From Vicingus serpentipes (lineage in GTDB: Bacteria > Bacteroidota > Bacteroidia > Flavobacteriales_E > Vicingaceae): DNA of 64,000 nt. Numbering within the stretch: the first letter of the stretch is position 1; each line of letters starts with the position of its first letter. Positions 51,678 to 60,224 of the stretch are shown piece by piece. A program made the position numbers and the translations under genes. The stretch covers positions 24,661 to 88,660 of the forward strand of contig JAGFIT010000058.1 in NCBI GenBank assembly GCA_024103385.1, in the 5' to 3' direction. The notes under the pieces are model-generated. The model saw only the letters and a list, made by a program, of their open reading frames with translations. It did no database searches and was not told the DNA's origin.

Positions 51678-51869
51678 ATGAAAGAATTTACGCATTTAGA
51701 TTTATTAGAAATAACTGAAAAAGAGCAAGAATTAAAAATGTTGCTATCAGAAGAAGAAAAAGAGTTTTCTCCAAAACAATCAACTGTTAACTTTATTTTA
51801 GATTACTCAAAAGCATTGAGTATAAGAAAATCAAAAAGTATAGATTACATTGAAATGTTATTGAACTAG
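51678..51869 (+). CDS. Small hypothetical protein after the sigma gene
   Basis: A 63-residue acidic-then-basic protein of unknown function. The sequence MKEFTHLDLLEITEKEQELK is rich in charged residues and likely helical, and the C-terminal half (NFILDYSKALSIRKSKSIDY) is more basic. I recall similar short proteins near sigma genes in Bacteroidota, but cannot name the family. The terminator between it and the sigma gene means read-through or a separate promoter is needed for its expression. Its last 12 bp overlap the convergent coaE gene. An ATG start with no better alternative supports the frame. Confidence 0.6.
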   Translation: MKEFTHLDLLEITEKEQELKMLLSEEEKEFSPKQSTVNFILDYSKALSIRKSKSIDYIEMLLN

Positions 51870-52460
51870 CAGTTCATTTAATTGCTTATAAATGGATAAT
51901 ACTTGAGGGATAACCAGTTGTTCGTCATTATTGTGAATGATAAAATCAGCTACTTTTTGTTTTTCAACATCTGGGAGTTGGGCATTCATTCTATTAGTAA
52001 CGGCAACTGAATCCACTCCATCTCTATTCATTACTCGCGTTACCTTTACTTCTTTTGGCGCTACTACTAATATTAGTTTATCTAAGTCTTGATAATTACC
52101 TGTTTCAATTAATATTGCAGCTTCTTTAATTAACACTTTTTCTTGTGGATTATTTTTTATCCATTTATCAAAAGCTTCTTTAACTTTTGGGTGAATAATG
52201 CCATTCAATTTATGTAAAACTGTTTTATCCGTAAAAGCTAAGTCCGCTATTTTTTTTGAATCTAAAACATTATGCAGGTAAACATCCTCTCCAAACACTT
52301 TTTTTATCGAAGCTATTACCTCCTTATCTGTATTAACAATTCTCTTAGCCTCTATATCAGAATTAAAAACAGGAACACCTAAAGCTTTAAAAATCATTGC
52401 AACAGTAGATTTTCCAGCACCTATACCTCCCGTTAACCCTATAATGGTTTGTTTAGTCAT
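51858..52460 (-). CDS. coaE: Dephospho-CoA kinase
   Basis: CoaE phosphorylates the 3'-hydroxyl of dephospho-CoA, the last step of coenzyme A synthesis. The 200-residue P-loop kinase has GLTGGIGAGKSTVAMIFKAL (about 7-26), followed by GVPVFNSDIEAKRIV and, in the lid and CoA-binding regions, LNGIIHPKV and KEAAILIETGNYQDLDKLIL. VTRVMNRDGVDS is typical of the lid. It is the last gene of the DUF1573-yajC-YbbR-coaE cluster and overlaps the YbbR gene by 8 bp. Confidence 0.96.
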   Translation of the reverse strand: MTKQTIIGLTGGIGAGKSTVAMIFKALGVPVFNSDIEAKRIVNTDKEVIASIKKVFGEDVYLHNVLDSKKIADLAFTDKTVLHKLNGIIHPKVKEAFDKWIKNNPQEKVLIKEAAILIETGNYQDLDKLILVVAPKEVKVTRVMNRDGVDSVAVTNRMNAQLPDVEKQKVADFIIHNNDEQLVIPQVLSIYKQLNELLVQ

Positions 52461-53457
52461 TCTTTTTTAATATATACTCTACTTTGGTTGGAGTTAAAGT
52501 AATCGATTGAATAAAATCAGGATAACTCGTTAAGTTCACCTTTAGTTTATGGTTAAATTCTTGATTAATTTGCTGATAATCTATTTCAGCACTAAATACT
52601 GCATTCTCTAAAGCAGCTATTTTACTTAAAGGAACTCTAAATTTAACCTCAATTTCTCCTGGTATAGCTTTAAGTACAATGTTCTCCGGCACATTAATAG
52701 CATTTAATTTAACTTTTTTAATCGATTCTGTATATTTTTCAATAGGAATATGTATAAAAACTTGTTGAGGATTAAAAGTTAATTGCTGTTTATTATACTC
52801 AGAACTAAACACAAGTGCTTCTGTGGTCGTTTTATTTAACCCTTCTAGAACCAATTCTTCTGTATAAATTTTCCTCATCGTATCTAACACTGATTTTGGT
52901 CCAGAAACATTTACTACAGCTGGTTTTAATAACATTTCTCCAAAAAGTTGATATTGTTGATCGTAAGTAATAGTGGTTTTAGGAACAATCAATAACAGCT
53001 TTTCTACTTTTTCATCCAATTCAAAGTAAATAGAATCGGGAAATATGGTTTGAATATCAAGGTGTTCACCTAATTGTGTAGAAATGTATGGCTGAAAATT
53101 TTTAGTTGAAAGTGTTTGGGTGACAATTGTTCCTTCTTTACGATTAAAATTTTTCAATGTTGTTAAATTTACAGTAACAATAGGTTGTTTTAACTGTAGT
53201 TTGTATGCCAATAAATCAAATCCTAACCCTTTTATTTTTATATCAATCTTCTGTGGAAGTTCATTAAGAATGACCTTATTTTTAGGTGTGTTTTGGTAGT
53301 TAACATTAAAAGTAATGTTAGTACTATAATTATTGCCCAAAGCATTTAACAACCAGAAAAAAATTGCTAAAAACAGACAGAATAAATACACATAAAGCTT
53401 CCTTTTCGAGGAAGCTTTATTCACAAATTGTTTAAAATAAGTTACAATACTGAACAA
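52453..53457 (-). CDS. YbbR-domain membrane protein
   Basis: A 334-residue protein with one N-terminal transmembrane segment (about 23-41, LYVYLFCLFLAIFFWLLNAL) and a periplasmic part containing YbbR-like repeats (such as PQKIDIKIKGLGFDLLAYKL and PAVVNVSGPKSVLDTMRKIY). In Firmicutes the YbbR protein CdaR regulates the diadenylate cyclase CdaA; in Bacteroidota the family is linked to coaE and yajC. The open frame extends to 53505, but that would overlap yajC by 47 bp. I prefer the TTG at 53457, just after the yajC stop; a GTG at 53424 is another option. The start is therefore uncertain. Confidence 0.85.
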   Translation of the reverse strand: MFSIVTYFKQFVNKASSKRKLYVYLFCLFLAIFFWLLNALGNNYSTNITFNVNYQNTPKNKVILNELPQKIDIKIKGLGFDLLAYKLQLKQPIVTVNLTTLKNFNRKEGTIVTQTLSTKNFQPYISTQLGEHLDIQTIFPDSIYFELDEKVEKLLLIVPKTTITYDQQYQLFGEMLLKPAVVNVSGPKSVLDTMRKIYTEELVLEGLNKTTTEALVFSSEYNKQQLTFNPQQVFIHIPIEKYTESIKKVKLNAINVPENIVLKAIPGEIEVKFRVPLSKIAALENAVFSAEIDYQQINQEFNHKLKVNLTSYPDFIQSITLTPTKVEYILKKND

Positions 53458-53458
53458 A

Positions 53459-53788
53459 TCATTTATTGGTTTTTTCCATCTCCTCTGCAGAAAATTCTTT
53501 AGCAATAGCCGATTTTTCTATTTTCATTCGATTTCCACCTTCTACTTCTATTATTACCGTATTTTCCTTTACTTCAGAAATCTTACCATGAATACCTCCT
53601 ATTGTAACCACTTTAGTTCCTTTTTCTAAAGACTCTCTAAATTTTCGTTGTTCTTTTTGTTTTTTCATTTGTGGTCTTATCATGAAAAAATAAAACACCA
53701 CGAAAATTGCTCCAAACATTAAAAGCGTTTCTAATCCACCTCCTTCAGCTCCTTGTTGAGCCATTAATAAAATTCCTGTTCCTTTCAT
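53459..53788 (-). CDS. yajC: YajC-type preprotein translocase subunit
   Basis: YajC is a small inner-membrane protein that associates with the SecDF complex. The 109-residue protein has a hydrophobic segment at about 21-37 (TLLMFGAIFVVFYFFMI), followed by the conserved RPQMKKQKEQRKF and a KOW-like domain (GTKVVTIGGIHGKISEVKEN). An alternative start is the Met at 53764. It lies 7 bp after the DUF1573 gene and 1 bp before the preferred YbbR start, so it belongs to a tight cluster. The assignment to the Sec pathway is from family knowledge. Confidence 0.93.
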   Translation of the reverse strand: MKGTGILLMAQQGAEGGGLETLLMFGAIFVVFYFFMIRPQMKKQKEQRKFRESLEKGTKVVTIGGIHGKISEVKENTVIIEVEGGNRMKIEKSAIAKEFSAEEMEKTNK

Positions 53789-53795
53789 TTTTATA

Positions 53796-54260
53796 TTATT
53801 TATTTGTTTTTGGTGCCAACACTTCTCCTTTTATCGCTAACACCTTAGTGTTAGGAATGGTATTAGCAACCAATGTTACTGTTTTGTTTTGCATTCCTTG
53901 TTTTCCTGTGGAATTGAAAGTTACCTCTATAACTCCTTCTTTTCCTGGTTGAACAGGTTCTTTTGGCCATTGAGGGACTGTACATCCACAACTTCCTTGA
54001 GCTGAAGATATAATTAAGTCAGACTTTCCTACGTTTTTAAACCTAAACGATAAAGACACCGATTCACCTTGTGTAATAGTTCCAAACTCTTTTAATTCCT
54101 CATCAAATTCGAAAAAAGGCAAATCAGCCTCATCAACTTTTTCAGTTGATGCTGTACTAGGGTTTTTAATTAAATCTGTAGAAATTTCAGAGGAAGGCTC
54201 TGTATTGCCACAAGAACAAAGTATTCCCACAACAGCTAATGGTAAAAGTATTTTTTTCAT
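53796..54260 (-). CDS. DUF1573 lipoprotein
   Basis: A 154-residue predicted lipoprotein with lipobox ILCSC (Cys17) and a DUF1573 immunoglobulin-like domain at about 45-150. The domain is recognised by FGTITQGESVSLSFRFKNVG, SAQGSCGCTVPQWPKEPVQP and GKEGVIEVTFNSTGKQGMQN. The GSCGCT motif with paired Cys is typical of the family and may be redox-active or metal-binding, though this is unproven. It is the first gene of the yajC-YbbR-coaE cluster. A TATATTTG element lies 36-43 bp upstream. Confidence 0.9.
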   Translation of the reverse strand: MKKILLPLAVVGILCSCGNTEPSSEISTDLIKNPSTASTEKVDEADLPFFEFDEELKEFGTITQGESVSLSFRFKNVGKSDLIISSAQGSCGCTVPQWPKEPVQPGKEGVIEVTFNSTGKQGMQNKTVTLVANTIPNTKVLAIKGEVLAPKTNK

Positions 54261-54295
54261 AATTGTTTAAATTATTCCTTCTGTTTAATAGGCTG

Positions 54296-54303
54296 CAAAT
54301 ATA
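54296..54303 (-). promoter_or_regulatory. Candidate -7 element for the DUF1573-coaE cluster
   Basis: TATATTTG on the minus strand, 35 bp upstream of the DUF1573 ATG. It would drive the whole DUF1573-yajC-YbbR-coaE group. Confidence 0.45.
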
Positions 54304-54420
54304 GTTAAAAGCCTGGTAATATTTTTCTAAACTAAACAAACGATTACTCAATTCTAACTGCTTTTTTTAGACAAAAAATAAAAAAATGATTTAAAATTTT
54401 AATATCAAGCTTATTAACAG

Positions 54421-54428
54421 TATTTTTG
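54421..54428 (+). promoter_or_regulatory. Candidate -7 element for cspA
   Basis: TATTTTTG on the plus strand, 26 bp before the cspA ATG. The short leader differs from the long structured leader of E. coli cspA. Confidence 0.45.
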
Positions 54429-54454
54429 GTGCTTAATTTATTTATTACAACACA

Positions 54455-54646
54455 ATGAAAAAAGGAACAGTAAAATTTTTCAACTCAACCAAAGGATTTG
54501 GTTTTGTAGTTGATGAAGAATCAAAAGAAGAATACTTCGTACACGTATCGGGGTTAATCGATGAAATCAATGAAGGTGATTCAGTAGAATTTGAATTACA
54601 AGAAGGAAGAAAAGGATTAAACGCGGTAAACGTTAAAGTGGTTTAA
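54455..54646 (+). CDS. cspA: Cold-shock domain protein
   Basis: A 63-residue single cold-shock domain protein that binds single-stranded RNA or DNA as an RNA chaperone. RNP1 is KGFGFV (about 13-18) and RNP2 is YFVHVS (about 27-32). The Phe residues that stack on bases are conserved. A short leader, its own promoter and a terminator suggest a monocistronic transcript. The symbol denotes the family rather than a specific orthology; cold induction is not shown here. Confidence 0.94.
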   Translation: MKKGTVKFFNSTKGFGFVVDEESKEEYFVHVSGLIDEINEGDSVEFELQEGRKGLNAVNVKVV

Positions 54647-54668
54647 TATTTATATTCTTAACTTTTTA

Positions 54669-54703
54669 AAAATCCCTCGAAATACTTCGGGGGATTTTTT
54701 TTT
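54669..54703 (+). terminator. Terminator after cspA
   Basis: AAAATCCCTCGAA pairs with TTCGGGGGATTTT, with one G-T wobble and a 4-nt loop, followed by a long T run. It may also serve the convergent peptidase gene. Confidence 0.88.
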
Positions 54704-54718
54704 GATCTATACTTTTTA

Positions 54719-57451
54719 CTAATTCCGTATCAGTTTTTGCTTTAAATGAGCAGTTTCGGTTGTTACCTCTACCAAATAAACTCCCTTAGCGTAATTGGAT
54801 AGATTAACTTCAGGTAATGTAGTTGATAAAATTACTTCTCCTAAAAGATTTTTAACCATCACTTCTTGTATTTTCTGTTGGGTATTAATATAAAAAATTC
54901 CATTCGTAGGATTGGGGTAAATAAACAATTCTTCTTTACTCTTCAGCTTTTCATCAATAGCTAATGGATTACCATCATATTTTAACTGTGCTGCTGTTGC
55001 ACTGTTTTGTATATCCAACAAACTATCTCCTGCAATAATTGCAAAAGCTACTACTTCGTGCTGACCAGGTATTAAATTAAAACTTCCTGTACTAACCACA
55101 TGCCCTACATCTGAGCCCAACACCCCTCCTGCACTTGCTCTATTAGATGACAACGTGGTATATTTTTCTGCAGTAGTAAAACCTCCAGTAGAAACATCTA
55201 CACCTCCACTCCCATCCATATCCAACGAATAATTAAAAAACCCATTACTTGATAATAATTTAATAGCTGCATAAATAGTGTCATTAGCAACAGAGTGCAC
55301 ATATCCCATTTTTGAAGCTACATCTACTCCTGCTTTATTCATATTGGGATTGTCTATGTCCCAGTCAGCAAAAATGCCTGCATACAAATTATTTAAAGTA
55401 ATTCCGCTTGTATTCTCTATATCATACATTACAATGACATATTTATCGTCTGGCGCGTTTGAAAATGCATAGGCATGCTGTTTTATAGAAATCCCTATGG
55501 GTGACGAAGACAAATTATCATCAAAAATACCTACTAAATCTAGTGCTGAAATAAAAGGTGGATTGTATTGAATTGTTGACGTTGCCAAAAAATCTTGATC
55601 TTGTATAGAAGCACCTCTTACTACATCTGAAACTCTTGATGACGCATCTCCCACCATTAAGCCTGCTTCATAAAGCAATTGTTCTCCTTTATACGTGAAG
55701 CCTAAACCAATGGTGTTATTAACATCATTATAACCTGTTTTCCCTACACTAGTTATACTTGTAGCCACTTGATTTTCTGCTAAATTGATGTAGTTCTGAT
55801 TTAAGATGATGGTAAAATATTCAGTATTAGAATAACTACCATTAGTAATTGTTACTTTTATTAATACAGTTTCATTTAATCCTGCACCATTCAATACTTC
55901 AATTAAAAAAGGATCATTAAAATTACTTACTGTATCCAATACATTTAAATTAGGTAAATTAGTTATCCCATCAATAATATTAAGGAAAGGAGATGAAGAC
56001 GTTAAAGTAACAGAAACGCCACTTATAGCTGTTAAATAATTCGTAAATAAACCAACCACATTAATGGTATCTCCTTCTGAAAAAAGATTATTGTTTTTAT
56101 CCTTTAAAGTAGAGGATGTTAACTCCAAAAACTGAGGATTAACTACTGTTAAAGCATCAAATAAATCCAACCTCCCTTTACCTAGCTTGTCAATATAAGT
56201 TGGATTTAAAGCATTTAAATCGTCAGCGGTAGTTTGTAATAGTGCCGCTATTTGTTGATTGTTATAAGAAGGAAACTGAGCCTTAACGAGAGCAGCTCCA
56301 CCAGCAACAACTGGTGCCGCCATTGATGTTCCTCCATTTAACCCAAAACTGCCAGCAGGACCTGTTGTGTACATTGCTTCTCCTGGTGCAGAAATATTGA
56401 CATAATAGCCATAATTGGAATTATTTTTTTTCAAATCACTTTGCTCGCTAGCAGCTACACTAAGCACCCCATCATAACCTGCAGGATAAAATACATTTTC
56501 ACCATCATCATTTCCCACGGCCCCTATTACTAAACATCCTTTGTTAATCGTTGCGTAATCAATAATGTCTTTTTGAAATTGACCAGGAGTATAACTTCCC
56601 CAAGAACAATTAATAACAAAACAACCATGATCTGCAGCATACACTACCCCTTGATATGCATGAGTTAAAAAACCAGCAGAATTTGAGATTTTAATAGGTA
56701 AAAATTTAGTTTTAAAACCAGGACTAGCAACTCCTGTTGTGTTGTCTGTAACAGCTGCAGCTAATCCCGTAACATAAACTCCATGAGCTGTAGATTCAAA
56801 CAAAGCATCATTATCATTCATTCCTAAGTCCCACCCCATATAGTTATCAATATAACCATCATTATCATCATCAGCTCCATTAATGGGGTCTAAATAATTT
56901 ATTTTCACATTACCTAATAAATCTGGGTGAGTAGGATCCCAACCTGTATCTGTAACACCTACAACAATATTGGTGTCTCCTTTTTGAATATCCCAAGCAT
57001 TAAAAGCATTGATTAAGTTTAAAAAGTACTGACTAGCAATTGCAGTATCATTTGGAGTATAAGCTAATTGAGGGATTACGTAGCGCTCTACATATTCAAA
57101 TAGCTTAAGTTGATTTAATTTCCATATCACTTCTTCCTCTTCAATAGGATTGGTGTATTTAAATTGATAAATTAAAGAAAGGTCAACATGATTAGGGGGA
57201 GTTACTATTTTTGCTTGCTGTTTATTTGGAAAAATTTTACTCAACTCATTCAATCCCAATTCAATAAATAACTGATTTAATTTTTCATTCTTGATTTCCT
57301 CTCTAAAACATTGACTTCTATAAGCTTCCTTTACTTTAAAGATAATTGTTTTGGGTAAAAAAGTATCTGTTGGTTGTGCAAACCCTACTTGCATAATAAA
57401 CAAGGTTATTAGTAGTAATAAAAAATTCTTATAACCTAAAAATCGATGCAT
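54719..57451 (-). CDS. Secreted subtilase with T9SS sorting domain (peptidase 1)
   Basis: A 910-residue serine protease of family S8 with a signal peptide ending at NF-F-QVGFAQ (about residues 1-25). The catalytic triad is visible as Asp168 (VVGVTDTGWDPTHPD), His223 (FESTAHGVYVTG) and Ser376 (LNGGTSMAAPVVAG). A beta-rich region follows (about 430-830). The last 75 residues, starting at IYPNPTNGIFYINTQ and ending LKQKLIRN, are a type A T9SS sorting domain. The protein is therefore expected on the cell surface or outside the cell. It lies in tandem with a second T9SS subtilase 70 bp upstream, in the same direction. Confidence 0.92.
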   Translation of the reverse strand: MHRFLGYKNFLLLLITLFIMQVGFAQPTDTFLPKTIIFKVKEAYRSQCFREEIKNEKLNQLFIELGLNELSKIFPNKQQAKIVTPPNHVDLSLIYQFKYTNPIEEEEVIWKLNQLKLFEYVERYVIPQLAYTPNDTAIASQYFLNLINAFNAWDIQKGDTNIVVGVTDTGWDPTHPDLLGNVKINYLDPINGADDDNDGYIDNYMGWDLGMNDNDALFESTAHGVYVTGLAAAVTDNTTGVASPGFKTKFLPIKISNSAGFLTHAYQGVVYAADHGCFVINCSWGSYTPGQFQKDIIDYATINKGCLVIGAVGNDDGENVFYPAGYDGVLSVAASEQSDLKKNNSNYGYYVNISAPGEAMYTTGPAGSFGLNGGTSMAAPVVAGGAALVKAQFPSYNNQQIAALLQTTADDLNALNPTYIDKLGKGRLDLFDALTVVNPQFLELTSSTLKDKNNNLFSEGDTINVVGLFTNYLTAISGVSVTLTSSSPFLNIIDGITNLPNLNVLDTVSNFNDPFLIEVLNGAGLNETVLIKVTITNGSYSNTEYFTIILNQNYINLAENQVATSITSVGKTGYNDVNNTIGLGFTYKGEQLLYEAGLMVGDASSRVSDVVRGASIQDQDFLATSTIQYNPPFISALDLVGIFDDNLSSSPIGISIKQHAYAFSNAPDDKYVIVMYDIENTSGITLNNLYAGIFADWDIDNPNMNKAGVDVASKMGYVHSVANDTIYAAIKLLSSNGFFNYSLDMDGSGGVDVSTGGFTTAEKYTTLSSNRASAGGVLGSDVGHVVSTGSFNLIPGQHEVVAFAIIAGDSLLDIQNSATAAQLKYDGNPLAIDEKLKSKEELFIYPNPTNGIFYINTQQKIQEVMVKNLLGEVILSTTLPEVNLSNYAKGVYLVEVTTETAHLKQKLIRN

Positions 57452-57521
57452 CTATAGAGTGAATAGTATTGGGATACTAAATTAAGAAAATGAAAGGACA
57501 ATCAAATAAAGTGGTCTCCGT

Positions 57522-60095
57522 TTAACGGAACAATATTACTTTTTGTAAGTAATCTTTTTTATCAGTATGCATTTTTAAGTAATACACCCCTTTGGCTAAC
57601 TCACTTAAATCAAATTCATGCTTAAGTTCATTGTTATTTAATTGTTTTGTTTGAATGGTTTCCCCTAAAGAATTTAACAGTAGAATAGTATGTATCTCAT
57701 TGGAAGAAGTCAACTCAATTATTATTTTGTCTGTTGTAGGATTAGGATAAACATTAGCTATCGTTTGAAAATTGTTTTCAATTCCTAAAATAACAACGTT
57801 TACTGTGTCTGAGTTGTTTTTACATCCAAAACTGTCTGTTACCTGCACAAAATAATCTCCGCTATTTTGAGCAACATGTAGAGTATCTATTTCTCCAAGG
57901 AGAGAACCACTATTAAAATACCACTGCAACCCTAAACTGGTAACGTAAATTAATGAATCATTCCCAACAACAGTTACAGTAGGTTTTATTGGTAATGCAT
58001 GCCAAGTAATACTAATGGTATCTGAATATGCTTTACAACCACTCGCGTTATTTACTTCTACAAAAATATTTTTTGTAGTGTCCACAAAAATAGAAGAAGT
58101 GGTTTCGTTTGTTGACCACGAATAACTTGTAAACCCTGATGCATTAACCTGCACACTATCTCCATCACACACTTCTTTATCAGCACCAAGCGAGTAAGTA
58201 TAATTCGATGTATTTAAAGCTGCAAAAGCATCTACTTTTCCATAACCAAAAATTGGATTAGGAACAGTATTCGTATGTACATCCTGTTTAGCTGTTGATG
58301 TAATTGCATTTTTTATTTCAGCCATTGTTGCGTTTGGACATTTTTCTAAATACAAAGCCGCTATACCAGCTACCACTGGAGAAGCCATAGAGGTTCCTCC
58401 ATTAGTACGATGCATTCCTCCAAAAGCTACTTTCTCTCTATCTCCTGGAGACGAGACTAAATTAGCTGCAATTACTGCTGCAGAATTTGGACCAATAGTT
58501 ACATCTCCTGTTGCTCCAATATCTGGTTTTAAATTGCCTCTTCTATCAGGTCCAATACTTGATGAAGTTCCTTTAGCTCCAGGAGTCCATGGTTTAACCA
58601 CTATTAAGCTATCCACATCCAAATATGTTTTTCTGTTTACAAAATTAGCTACTGTTAATACAGATGGTGAACAAGAAAAACTACTCACCGTTGTTTTAGC
58701 TGAATCGGGCAACGTATAATAAGCCATTGGAGGATATTGTGCTACAGTTGGTAAACCAGACTGCACAATTGCAGAAGTACCCAATAGGTTGGTTGACCAA
58801 AAATCAAATCGTCCTGATCCAGTACTTAATATACTGAAATTATAGGTATTAGAGTCTGGTTCATTAAGTAACACTTGAAGTAAATATTTGTCACCTTGTA
58901 GCTCAGCATAAGTCTCCACGATGGCCAAAATATTGGTGTCATTTTTAATAGTATCTGTAAAATTTCCTAATCGATTTTTAATATTAAAAAAGGGAGTTCT
59001 TCCTCTTTCCGAAAAACTACCCGAAGGTAAATTAGCTCCAAAAGCATAATCTACATTATTAAAATCGGCAGTATCTGCCCATACTTCATAAAAAACGGAA
59101 CCAAAGCCTAATGCAGAACTAGAATTGTATTTTAACCAGGTAAATGAGGTATCTGCTGTAACTTGTTGTCCTACGTGCCAATTAAAATGGCCTGCATTTC
59201 CTCCTGCGCAAACAAAAGCCCTACCTGGTTTGGCATTCACCAAACTATCAATCAACAATGCGGCAGGGTCTGTTCCATCGTGAGAGCCAAAATAATCTCC
59301 TATACTCGCATTAATGACACACGGCATATTTAAAGAATCTGCTATTTGATAAATATAGTTAACTGCATCCACCACTGTAAATAACCAATTGGGTGCATTA
59401 AAATCACTTGCTACTGCCACAATGCTTGCCTCAGGAGCTACTCCCCTATAATTACCAACTGCCAACCCATTTCCTACAGCAATACCCGAAACATGTGTTC
59501 CGTGAGAGGTAGAACCATAATCGATATGTGTACAACTCCCATTATTGATAGAGGTTGAATCCCAAACTATTCCGTAACCGAAAGTACTACTTCCATTATC
59601 TGGCTGTGTTTGATCCCAAATTCTCAAAATACGGGTTCTTCCTAAAGAGTCTTTAAAATCGGGATGTACAATATCATGTCCCGTATCAATAATACCGAAC
59701 AATACTCCCTTACCTGTATAGGATTGAAAAAGTGGTGCATCCCCATTATAAACAGGAGTTACATTATTATGGATGGTCATAGTATCGCTCAAAGGGTGAC
59801 CCGATGAAAACGAATACGGAATACGTTGTACAAAATCTTTTTTAGCCAATTGAGCAATTTTGTTAGCTGGCAACTTTACCTGAACTACATTACCCGTAGC
59901 TAATTTCACTTCTCCTCCTAATTGGAGTACCTCTTGTTTAATTAGAGCTACATTCCCTACCACAAACAATGGAAACAACTCTGTAGATTTCCCTTTATCT
60001 TTTATGGCTGACTGTAGTGCCACATTGATTTTAGAATGTTGCGCAAGCACACTAAAAGAAATCAAAAGAAGCAATGGTAAAATAATTCTTTTCAT
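57522..60095 (-). CDS. Secreted subtilase with T9SS sorting domain (peptidase 2)
   Basis: An 857-residue S8 serine protease. The signal peptide is MKRIILPLLLLISFSVLAQ. The catalytic residues are Asp137 (FGIIDTGHDIVHPD), His198 (GSTSHGTHVSGIA) and Ser569 (RTNGGTSMASPVVAG), with oxyanion Asn in VINASIGD. A long insertion lies between the His and Ser regions, about 370 residues in total. After the protease come an Ig-like/PKD-like region (about 630-770) and a type A sorting domain (about 780-857, YPNPTTDKIIIELTSS). The ATG at 60095 is chosen because it starts the signal peptide; the frame continues upstream to 60164. Surface or extracellular proteolysis is expected. Confidence 0.92.
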   Translation of the reverse strand: MKRIILPLLLLISFSVLAQHSKINVALQSAIKDKGKSTELFPLFVVGNVALIKQEVLQLGGEVKLATGNVVQVKLPANKIAQLAKKDFVQRIPYSFSSGHPLSDTMTIHNNVTPVYNGDAPLFQSYTGKGVLFGIIDTGHDIVHPDFKDSLGRTRILRIWDQTQPDNGSSTFGYGIVWDSTSINNGSCTHIDYGSTSHGTHVSGIAVGNGLAVGNYRGVAPEASIVAVASDFNAPNWLFTVVDAVNYIYQIADSLNMPCVINASIGDYFGSHDGTDPAALLIDSLVNAKPGRAFVCAGGNAGHFNWHVGQQVTADTSFTWLKYNSSSALGFGSVFYEVWADTADFNNVDYAFGANLPSGSFSERGRTPFFNIKNRLGNFTDTIKNDTNILAIVETYAELQGDKYLLQVLLNEPDSNTYNFSILSTGSGRFDFWSTNLLGTSAIVQSGLPTVAQYPPMAYYTLPDSAKTTVSSFSCSPSVLTVANFVNRKTYLDVDSLIVVKPWTPGAKGTSSSIGPDRRGNLKPDIGATGDVTIGPNSAAVIAANLVSSPGDREKVAFGGMHRTNGGTSMASPVVAGIAALYLEKCPNATMAEIKNAITSTAKQDVHTNTVPNPIFGYGKVDAFAALNTSNYTYSLGADKEVCDGDSVQVNASGFTSYSWSTNETTSSIFVDTTKNIFVEVNNASGCKAYSDTISITWHALPIKPTVTVVGNDSLIYVTSLGLQWYFNSGSLLGEIDTLHVAQNSGDYFVQVTDSFGCKNNSDTVNVVILGIENNFQTIANVYPNPTTDKIIIELTSSNEIHTILLLNSLGETIQTKQLNNNELKHEFDLSELAKGVYYLKMHTDKKDYLQKVILFR

Positions 60096-60188
60096 AAGAT
60101 AAATATACGAAAAGTTAAAAGGCATAGTTACTTGTTCTAAAAAAAGACTAACTTCGTTTATCAACCGCTAAAAACAATTGAAACAATT

Positions 60189-60209
60189 CTTAGCTCAGCG
60201 TTAGCAAAC
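60189..60209. repeat. Left inner inverted repeat of the PLD cassette
   Basis: It begins CTTAGC and ends GCGTTAGCAAAC, 15 bp before the gene start. Its counterpart follows the stop codon at 61060-61079. Confidence 0.6.
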
Positions 60210-60224
60210 ATTAAAAAAACAAAC

